Assembly (NCBI GenBank): GCA_036394195.1 | Contig: DASWFO010000028.1 | Span: forward strand, 1-25,541 | Source: DATJPD01 sp036394195 | GTDB taxonomy: Bacteria > Pseudomonadota > Alphaproteobacteria > CACIAM-22H2 | Length of the DNA: 25,541 nucleotides | Direction of reading: 5' to 3' | Shown here: piece after piece, positions 1 to 5,108 of the stretch | How the letters are laid out: each line of letters starts with the position of its first letter | How positions within the stretch are numbered: position 1 is the first letter of the stretch | Notes under the pieces: model-generated | The model's database searches: none | The model's input: only the letters and a program-made list of their open reading frames with translations | Told to the model about the DNA's origin: nothing | Position numbers and translations under genes: made by a program

Positions 1-183
1 GGCGCCCGCCGCGACAGCCCGGCAGGTAATGTCCCGGTCGGTGATCATCCCGATGAGGCGATCGTTCTCGCCGACCGGCAAGCAACCGATCCCCTTGTCG
101 CGCATGAGCAGCGCGACTTGGCTGAGTGGAACATCAGGCGAGATCCACTCCGCGTGCGGTGTCATCGCAGTTCTGACCAGCAT
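1..183 (-). CDS. CBS-domain protein, 5' part only
   Basis: The ATG at 183-181 is preceded by a strong ribosome site (AGGAGG, 5 bases upstream), and the frame stays open to the window edge, giving 61 residues of a longer protein. The residues read like the first CBS motif: a start like MLVRTAMTPHAEWISP, then a helix with LLMRDKGIGCLPV, a GENDRLIGMITDRDI strand pair and the beginning of the next helix. CBS pairs bind adenine nucleotides and usually regulate a partner; stand-alone two-CBS proteins of about 140 residues are common in alphaproteobacteria. Seen: the motif and the start. Known: the family. Which ligand it binds, and whether another domain follows the CBS pair, cannot be told because the rest lies outside the window. 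Confidence 0.8.
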   Translation of the reverse strand, partial: MLVRTAMTPHAEWISPDVPLSQVALLMRDKGIGCLPVGENDRLIGMITDRDITCRAVAAGA

Positions 184-549
184 TGATGCCTCCTATCTGA
201 AAGCAGCCCTGGGCCGTCTCGGCCGTCGCAGTACAGGCGAGGTCAGTTTGAGATCGCGTTCGATGCGCGGCGCTCGGGTCAACGATCCGGACGAACTGCG
301 TCGCGCAGCGACCGCCAAGCGGAGGATCTTCGCCTCCGGATCCCGTGCTGATCTACCCGCCACCTGCAAGGGGATGCGTTCGAGGCGGCCACCGTCAAAT
401 CACGACCTGCCCCAAGGCTGATCTTTGGCACAAGCCACCCGCCGCTAACGGCGCATCCCCAATCGGCGAGCGGCGTCAGATTAGCACAATTTGCCGCCAT
501 GCCGCATGAGCGCTGCGTGATTCTTCGTATCGCGCGGCCGCTGCCAAGC
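184..549. other. Gene-poor interval, nothing recognised
   Basis: These 366 bases lie between the CBS gene start and the end of the VOC gene. Long open frames exist on both strands, but their residues are Arg/Ser/Pro-rich and typical of unselected GC-rich DNA. I find no tRNA arm sequence, no convincing hairpin followed by a T-run, and no clear promoter. The promoter of the CBS gene should lie at the left end of this stretch, but I cannot place it. Confidence 0.5.
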
Positions 550-1431
550 CTACGCGGCGGCGAGCTCGAGATAGGCTCCGTAGGCGATGTCCGGCGCGAT
601 CTGCAAGGCGCCGGACAACGGCCGGTAATCCACATCCGACGCATCGAAGCGGACCCGCACGTCGTCGAGATCGCGCACCACGATCCGGTAGCCGACGAGA
701 TGCGGGCTCGCCGGCGCCTCTTTGAGCGGCAGGCCCGGAAATCGCTCCGCCGCGGCGTCGGGGGCCAGCACTGTCAGCGCGCCGCGCGCCGTCGCGACGT
801 CCAGCCGGTCGGTGGCGCGGCGCACCGAGTCCGGCCCTTGGAGGGCAGCGAAGAACTCGACGAGCGCTGGCGGCTCCTCGGCGACCATCACCGCCTCGAC
901 GACGGCGGCGGCGCCGTTCGCGTGGCGCTGATAGTCCGGCTTCCAGAAGAAATGCGGTGCACGGTGCTGGCAGACAAAGAACGCGGATTCCGGCATCCGT
1001 GGGTTGGTCACAAAGGCGAGCGAGAACGCCAACGTCACGTCATTGCCGTCGGGCAGCCGCGCCTGGCGGGCGAAATCGAACGGCGCGTAATTGGAGAGGC
1101 CGGCGCGCGCGAACTCGTCGCGGTCGCGGCGTGCGTCGCCGCTCTCGAACGCGATCATAGAACAGCCTTCGCGATGCCCGAGAAACGCCTGGGTATAGGC
1201 CCCGAAGCTGAAATCCCGGGCAGTGCCGGGGGCGACCTTCGACGGATCGTCGACGGTCAGCAGCTCGATGAAATTGCCGTTGAGCTGAATCAGCGAGTTG
1301 CCGGTCCCCCAGGGATGAACGGCGTGCGGCGTCAGCGTGAAGCCGAGCCGCGTGAAGGTCCGCCGCGCCGCCTCGAGGTTGCGCACGCAGTGGACCACGT
1401 GATCGATACCGCGATTGGGTTTCTCTGGCAT
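550..1431 (-). CDS. VOC / glyoxalase-like domain protein
   Basis: The 293-residue protein begins with the pattern of a glyoxalase-like (Glyoxalase_3 type) metal-binding module: RGIDHVVHCVRNLEAARRTF, then RLGFTLTPHAVHPWGTGNSL with an N and IELL strand. A second half (SVRRATDRLDVATARGALTV to YGAYLELAAA) looks like a repeated beta-alpha-beta unit. Such enzymes use a divalent metal on paired half-sites, but the substrate here is unknown. I chose the ATG at 1431 because the conserved IDHVVH motif follows within eight residues; a GTG at 1464 would add 11 residues and neither has a good ribosome site. It diverges from ridA with about 50 bases between starts, so a shared control region is likely. No metabolic partner is evident beyond ridA. 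Confidence 0.8.
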   Translation of the reverse strand: MPEKPNRGIDHVVHCVRNLEAARRTFTRLGFTLTPHAVHPWGTGNSLIQLNGNFIELLTVDDPSKVAPGTARDFSFGAYTQAFLGHREGCSMIAFESGDARRDRDEFARAGLSNYAPFDFARQARLPDGNDVTLAFSLAFVTNPRMPESAFFVCQHRAPHFFWKPDYQRHANGAAAVVEAVMVAEEPPALVEFFAALQGPDSVRRATDRLDVATARGALTVLAPDAAAERFPGLPLKEAPASPHLVGYRIVVRDLDDVRVRFDASDVDYRPLSGALQIAPDIAYGAYLELAAA

Positions 1432-1484
1432 CCGGCTAAGATGAGCCGAGCCCTGGGGCGACACAAGCCAAGAAAGGAATTCCC

Positions 1485-1922
1485 ATGCCCGAGAAACGCG
1501 TCGTGCGCAGCAACGTTCCGGAGACCGGCGGCCCGTTCAACCTGGCGGTCACCTTCGGCAACATGATCTACATCTCCGGCCTGCCGCCGTTCACCGAAAC
1601 GTATTCCCGCCAGATGCGCGAGGCGCGCGCCCGGAGCGAGGCGCTGCCGCCCTATGCGCCGCCGCCATTCGAGGAGGAATGCCGCATCGTCATGGACCAC
1701 ATGAAGCAGCTGATGGAGGCGGCCGGCTCCACCATGGAGTGCCTGCTGAAGGTCACGGTGTGGCTCAAGGACCAGACCCAGCAGGAGACCTTCGACAAGG
1801 TGTATCGCAGCTATTTCTCCTCGCCCGAGAAGTTGCCGGCGCGAACCCGCATGCAGGCCGGACGCACGCCCCGCGACTGCGGCCTCGAGGTGGATGCGAT
1901 CGGTTATATCCCCGGGAAGTAG
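1485..1922 (+). CDS. RidA / YjgF / Rid family protein
   Basis: A 145-residue member of the Rid family, near the usual 130-150 residues. Rid proteins act in the cytoplasm on reactive enamines or imines; true RidA hydrolyses 2-aminoacrylate, while other subgroups are catabolic enzymes. Seen: FGNMIYISGLPPF (the strand giving the trimer face), IVMDHMKQLMEAAGSTMECL, KVTVWLKD, and the C-terminal TRMQAGRTPRDCGLEVDAIG, where an arginine lies near the position of RidA's catalytic arginine. An extra loop (about residues 38-60, rich in R, E and P) is longer than in E. coli RidA, so it may belong to a catabolic subgroup rather than being the housekeeping deaminase. The ATG at 1485 has AAAGGA about 7 bases upstream. 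Its 3' end overlaps the convergent gene A copy by 19 bases. Confidence 0.88.
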   Translation: MPEKRVVRSNVPETGGPFNLAVTFGNMIYISGLPPFTETYSRQMREARARSEALPPYAPPPFEEECRIVMDHMKQLMEAAGSTMECLLKVTVWLKDQTQQETFDKVYRSYFSSPEKLPARTRMQAGRTPRDCGLEVDAIGYIPGK

Positions 1923-2389
1923 GCGGCGAGAGCGCCGGCGAGCGGCGCCAGGTCGCCGACGAGCCGCGATGGGGCGCCGCCCTGGAATGTCGCGGCCATG
2001 CGCCGCCACGCGGCCGGCCCGCAAGCTTCGACGACCAGCGGCTTCAACTCGGGCGCCCGGTCCAGCGGCAGCTTCACCGTGCGCGTTGTGTCAAGCGGCC
2101 ATCCCACCGGCCAGCGCGGCCGGCCGTCGACATCCAGGAACAGGAAGTCTTCGACCGCCTTGCCAGCCGGCAGTGGCGCCAGCCAATGAGCCCCGATGAT
2201 GCGGCCGCGATAAGCCTCATCGCCGAAGCCGCGTGCCCCGGCGGTGATGTAGATCGCCACGCCGATATCGGTGCCGGCGATCTGGCACCCCATCTCGACC
2301 AGATGCGCCCGGCCGACGCGGGTGGCGCTGACGACCTTGCGGCCGGTGAATCCGTAGAGCGGCTTCAGCCAGCCGATGGACCGGCTCAC
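1904..2389 (-). CDS. Uncharacterised protein 'gene A', left copy (161 aa)
   Basis: I do not recognise this family with confidence. The protein opens SRSIGWLKPLYGFTGRK, then has a run of strands (VGVAIYIT-type, GRIIGAHWLAPLPAG) that loosely recall small PUA/EVE-like beta barrels; that is only an impression. It starts with GTG at 2389 and ends with TAA, overlapping the tail of ridA by 19 bases. From 1976 to 2377 it matches the second copy at 3383-3784 with no gaps, about 41 of 402 bases differing by my hand count. Its C-terminal tail (SRLVGDLAPLAGALAAYF) is absent from the right copy, so this copy probably keeps the original 3' end. Open frame throughout, so it may be functional. Confidence 0.7.
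   Translation of the reverse strand: MSRSIGWLKPLYGFTGRKVVSATRVGRAHLVEMGCQIAGTDIGVAIYITAGARGFGDEAYRGRIIGAHWLAPLPAGKAVEDFLFLDVDGRPRWPVGWPLDTTRTVKLPLDRAPELKPLVVEACGPAAWRRMAATFQGGAPSRLVGDLAPLAGALAAYFPGI
1976..2377. repeat. Direct repeat, copy 1 (gene A body)
   Basis: This 402-base block aligns without gaps to 3383-3784 in the same orientation, roughly 90 percent identical by hand count. Homology stops abruptly at both ends: on the right just inside the gene A start, and on the left just before the C-terminal tail. The two copies bracket the ParA-containing segment. Confidence 0.9.
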
Positions 2390-2408
2390 AGCACCGAGAC
2401 TTGGTCAA

Positions 2409-2771
2409 TCATCCGGAATGAGACTTCGAACTCGCCAGCCGCTGGATGGTGGCGTGCGCTCTTTCGCTTTCAATCAACTGGTTCAACTTATCGAGTAACT
2501 GCGCCTTGCTGGACAAGCTCGGCAAGGAGCCTGACGGCATACCAAATCGATTTACCGCGATCTGCTCTAACGTCCTTCGTTTCGTATTTGTGTCGTTGAT
2601 GATCTGCGCGGCTGCCTCAAGTGGCAGATTGCCGATTTCGTCGAGTGGGAGCTCGGGTTCAATTTGCTGCCCACCAGATCGTTCTGACGTATGAGGTCCA
2701 GAGAGGATATGACGCAGCTTCTCGGCCGGAAGTCGCCCCAGATACCGCAACAAGCTTTCATACTGATTCAC
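2409..2771 (-). CDS. Unknown 120-aa protein coupled to ParA-like gene
   Basis: No family recognised. The frame starts with a GTG that overlaps the stop of the ParA-like gene as GTGA, the classic arrangement for translational coupling; an ATG in another frame at about 2761 gives no better product. The residues are mostly helical: ESLLRYLGRLPAEKLRHIL, then a P/E-rich linker with a run near PELPLDEIGNLPLEAAAQII, then a charged C-terminal part including TLEQIAVNRFGMPSG and LLDKLNQLIESERAHATIQR. No membrane segment or signal peptide. Base composition is visibly more A/T-rich than the host operon, like the ParA gene beside it. The stop is 20 bases before the GTG of gene A's left copy. A partner or adaptor of the ATPase is a reasonable inference, not a demonstrated role. 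Confidence 0.65.
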   Translation of the reverse strand: MNQYESLLRYLGRLPAEKLRHILSGPHTSERSGGQQIEPELPLDEIGNLPLEAAAQIINDTNTKRRTLEQIAVNRFGMPSGSLPSLSSKAQLLDKLNQLIESERAHATIQRLASSKSHSG

Positions 2772-3295
2772 AATATGCGAGGGGGTTGGCTCACAATCTT
2801 AGTGGCCGGGGGACAATCGAACACCACATAATCGTATTTGTCCTCCGCTCCTATTTTGTCGAGCCAGGACGCCAGGAGTGTCCGCTTTTCCCATTCCGAT
2901 AGCATCGGGTTGCCGTAGTTCGTCGATGCCAGATCAATCTCCGTATCGTCCAGTTCGAATTGAGCAGAGACAAAATCAAGGTTGGGGTAAATGTCCTCGT
3001 ACCATTTTTGCTTATTGTGACGTTCGTAGATTGGGTTATGAATGATGATCTCATCACCCGGCATCGCGATTTTTCTGTTGCAGAACGATTCAAAAATCGT
3101 GTTGCACGTCCGTTTTTGCTTGACGGCTTTCTCCCAGAGGGCCTGTCCGAGCAGGACAATAGAAAGGCTTGATTGATGATCTACGTCTATCAGTAGGACG
3201 CGACCTTCTTGAGACAAATGAGTCGCAAGGTGAAGCGCCAACGTCGTTTTACCAACGCCGCCCTTGAAATTTATGACGGATACTTTTTTGGTCAT
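2768..3295 (-). pseudogene. ParA/MinD-like ATPase, C-terminally truncated
   Basis: The first 175 residues are a clear ParA-type deviant Walker ATPase: MTKKVSVINFKGGVGKTTLA (deviant Walker A with the signature lysine), VLLIDVDHQSSLS (switch/Walker A') and YDYVVFDCPP (Walker B). ParA-type proteins dimerise on ATP and move or position plasmids, proteins or complexes. The frame stops six codons after ATKIVS, reading PPRIL then stop, where family members normally continue for another 80 or more residues with helices needed for the fold and DNA binding. The truncation and GTGA coupling to the next gene suggest a deletion that fused it to its present downstream neighbour, although a shortened functional form is possible. 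Start ATG 3295 is preceded by GGGGGGCG. A longer TTG start at 3358 would add 21 unconserved residues. A/T-richer than its surroundings. Confidence 0.8.
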
Positions 3296-3358
3296 TCGCG
3301 CCCCCCGGTTGTATTTTAGTGTGGGCGCGATACTCTCATAGATTGCATCATTCGCCAA

Positions 3359-3805
3359 TCACATCGGTGCCCCGGCGATGCCGCCGCCCTGGAACGTGGC
3401 GGCCATCCGCCGCCACGCGGCGGGCCCGCAAGCTTCGACGACCAGCGGCTTCAGTTCGGGGGCCCGGCCCTGCGGCAGTTTGACCGTGCGCGCTGTTTCG
3501 AGTGGCCACCCCACCGGCCAGCGCGGCCGGCCGTCGACATCCGGGAACGGATAGTCTTCGACCGCCTTGCCGGCCGGCAGCGGCGCCAGCCAATAGGTGC
3601 CTATGATGCGGCCGCGACAGGCCTCGTCGCCGAAGCCACGCGCCCCGGAGGTGATGTAGATCGCGACGCCGACATCGGTGCCGGCGATGTCGCGCCCCAT
3701 CGCGATCAGATGCGCCCGGCCGACGCGGGTGGCACTGACGACCTTGCGGCCGGTGAATCCGTAGAGCGGCTTCAGCCAGCCGATCGTGATCGACGGCTTG
3801 CTCAG
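3359..3805 (-). CDS. Uncharacterised protein 'gene A', right copy
   Basis: Second copy of gene A, about 88 percent identical in protein (16 differences over some 134 residues by hand count) to the copy ending at 1904. After FQGG it loses the original tail and ends GIAGAPM-stop exactly where the ParA segment begins. The conserved start region lacks ATG, GTG or TTG: the codon that overlaps gene B's stop is CTG (CTGA), at the place where the left copy has GTG. Upstream in-frame GTG codons at 3865 and 3895 lie deep inside gene B. I use the CTG because it matches the coupling pattern and the paralogue start, but the copy may be poorly translated or dead. Function unknown, as for the left copy. Confidence 0.55.
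   Translation of the reverse strand: MSKPSITIGWLKPLYGFTGRKVVSATRVGRAHLIAMGRDIAGTDVGVAIYITSGARGFGDEACRGRIIGTYWLAPLPAGKAVEDYPFPDVDGRPRWPVGWPLETARTVKLPQGRAPELKPLVVEACGPAAWRRMAATFQGGGIAGAPM
3383..3784. repeat. Direct repeat, copy 2 (gene A body)
   Basis: Partner of the 402-base block at 1976-2377, same orientation, gap-free alignment. The right boundary lies just inside the start of gene A; the left boundary is about 25 bases before the stop of this copy, next to the ParA-containing segment. Confidence 0.9.
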
Positions 3806-4014
3806 CTTGACCGCTCGAACGCCACGAGAGCTTCGGCGCCGGCCATGATCCGCTGCCGCCGGCACCGGACGATCTCGCCCGGGAAAAACTCCCACTGTTC
3901 ACCGGGCGGAATGGCATCCACGATTCGATAAAGGCCGTCGGCGATCTGCTCGGCTTGGACTGGCCGCCAGGCGTGGGGGCCTTCATCGAGCCGGCGGACG
4001 CAGATCGTCGGCAC
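3802..4014 (-). CDS. Small uncharacterised protein 'gene B' (70 aa)
   Basis: Starts with GTG two bases after the stop of the dehydrogenase 3' remnant (TAA-CC-GTG) and ends in a TGA that overlaps the CTG of gene A as CTGA. This tight spacing is strong evidence for a real, translationally coupled operon gene. The 70 residues (VPTICVRRLDEGPHAWRPVQ at the start, then IADGLYRIVDAIPPGEQWEF, EIVRCRRQRI and a hydrophobic end) look like a small beta protein. I do not recognise a family. Because the aldolase/dehydrogenase stop originally lay directly upstream, genes B and A were probably the third and fourth cistrons after mtnP and the aldolase/dehydrogenase. Confidence 0.65.
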   Translation of the reverse strand: MPTICVRRLDEGPHAWRPVQAEQIADGLYRIVDAIPPGEQWEFFPGEIVRCRRQRIMAGAEALVAFERSS

Positions 4015-4016
4015 GG

Positions 4017-4142
4017 TTAGCGCGGCGCCGCGGCGATGTTACCGCCGTCGACGGTCAGCACGCGGCCGGTGGTCTTGTTGGCCAAAGCCAGGGCGACGAA
4101 GGCTTGCGCGACGTCACTTGCCTTCACCTCGCGGCCGAGCAG
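4017..4142. repeat. Direct repeat, copy 1 (dehydrogenase 3' end)
   Basis: This 126-base block matches 4983-5108 at a constant offset of 966 bases with no gaps. Of 17 base differences, nearly all fall at synonymous positions. The two copies bracket the 272-codon cargo gene. Confidence 0.9.
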
Positions 4143-4160
4143 CGCAGTTTTACGATGCAT
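4017..4160 (-). pseudogene. 3' remnant of aldolase/dehydrogenase gene
   Basis: From 4142 down to the TAA at 4017-4019 the sequence encodes LLGREVKASDVAQAFVALAL and onwards to GGNIAAAPR, a copy of the last ~41 codons of the intact dehydrogenase at 4983-5108 (gap-free, 126 bases, 17 base differences by hand count, but only three amino-acid changes). An ATG at 4160 happens to open a 47-codon frame that enters this remnant, but it lies inside the end of the neighbouring cargo gene and the product could not be an enzyme. It keeps the native downstream junction to gene B. Confidence 0.85.
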
Positions 4161-4968
4161 CGCTCAGCGCTTGCACAGCATCCATGAGCCTATTCCGGAA
4201 CTTGTCGGCAATGTCATTTTTCCAGCTGTCGAGCAAATGAAAGCTTCGGGACTGATTTCTAAGTCTCTTTTTCGTTTTTTCCTGGTTGTAAATCCGGAAA
4301 TCGATGCGTCCAACTGCCCGCGGATCAGCCATCACGAGGTACGAATCAAACTTAAATTGGTACGAAACCACGTTTGCATTCGCCGCAGTCTCAAAGCCTA
4401 AAGCCTGCAACCGTTGTTCGACAGCCGCGAATTCTTCCGCGCTTCGAGGTTTGCCGTGCCAGAGACCCTCTTCGAGAAATTTCGGCGGCGTATCTAGTTC
4501 CGTTAGGAAAACCCTTTCGGTCTTTCTCCGCTGCTCCGTGCGTTCCTCCTCAGTTTTGTCGGCCGCCTCAAACTCTTCCCGTAGCGAATCTGTGGCCATA
4601 CTAAAAGCGGCATTGGTAACAGGACATATATTGGTATTCCCAAAGCCCTCCAAGTGCCGCCTTAAGCCTTCCGGGATTGTAAAGCCACGGTCGTAAGGTC
4701 CCAGACTGCCGCCTTTACAAAGTGGGCAGTATCCACGCTCTTGAAAATAAGACGCCTCGGGATCTGGCTTCGCCAATTCAATGATCTTTTCGATCGTCTC
4801 TCTTTTCCATTGCCAGTAATCCCGCCTTGAGTGACAAGAATAATAGCTCGTCAACAGCTGCGCTATATCAGGTGCCATTAAGTGCACGATGTCGTGCCTT
4901 GCCCTATATAGCTCGTCCTCCAGCCTCCTAAGATGACCCTCGGCATTTTCGTAGGCATGGCGCGGCAC
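4150..4968 (-). CDS. Unknown CxxC-containing cargo protein (272 aa)
   Basis: No family recognised. The frame has no ATG before residue about 30, so the best start is the GTG at 4968, 14 bases past the stop of the aldolase/dehydrogenase, with only a weak upstream GGA. Seen: an N-terminal charged helix (HLRRLEDELYRARHDIVHLM), a tryptophan-rich region, a CPLCKGG motif near residue 85 with a later FGNTNICPV that could supply another metal ligand, a long acidic/basic helix (TEEERTEQRRKTERVFLTEL) and a basic C-terminus (KTKKRLRNQSRSFHLLDSW). No membrane segment. One zinc ribbon or half-knuckle plus a coiled coil is my reading. The composition is A/T-richer than the flanking operon, with codons such as AAA, AAT and TTT common, as in the ParA segment, so it is probably foreign. 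It could also be the 3' part of a longer gene cut at the left repeat boundary. Confidence 0.65.
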   Translation of the reverse strand: MPRHAYENAEGHLRRLEDELYRARHDIVHLMAPDIAQLLTSYYSCHSRRDYWQWKRETIEKIIELAKPDPEASYFQERGYCPLCKGGSLGPYDRGFTIPEGLRRHLEGFGNTNICPVTNAAFSMATDSLREEFEAADKTEEERTEQRRKTERVFLTELDTPPKFLEEGLWHGKPRSAEEFAAVEQRLQALGFETAANANVVSYQFKFDSYLVMADPRAVGRIDFRIYNQEKTKKRLRNQSRSFHLLDSWKNDIADKFRNRLMDAVQALSDAS

Positions 4969-4982
4969 TTTTGCGCGATCCG

Positions 4983-5108
4983 CTATCGCAGCGCCGCGGC
5001 GATGTTGCCGCCGTCGACGGTAAGCACGCAGCCGGTGGTCTTGTTGGCGAGCGCCAGCGCCACGAAGGCCTGGGCCACGTCGCCCGCCTTCACCTCGCGG
5101 CCGAGCAG
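4983..5108. repeat. Direct repeat, copy 2 (dehydrogenase 3' end)
   Basis: Second member of the 126-base repeat, located inside the intact gene. It includes the stop codon (TAG here, TAA in the other copy). Homology ends at the stop on one side and within the codons for LLGREV on the other. Confidence 0.9.

Noticed and set aside
499..1566. A 355-codon plus-strand frame opposite the VOC gene.
   Set aside because: Composition is typical of an antisense shadow, and the minus-strand VOC protein is clearly recognisable.
4017..4160. A 47-codon minus-strand ORF beginning at an ATG inside the end of the cargo gene.
   Set aside because: It is the 3' remnant of the dehydrogenase joined by chance to an ATG; it lacks a ribosome site and any catalytic residue.
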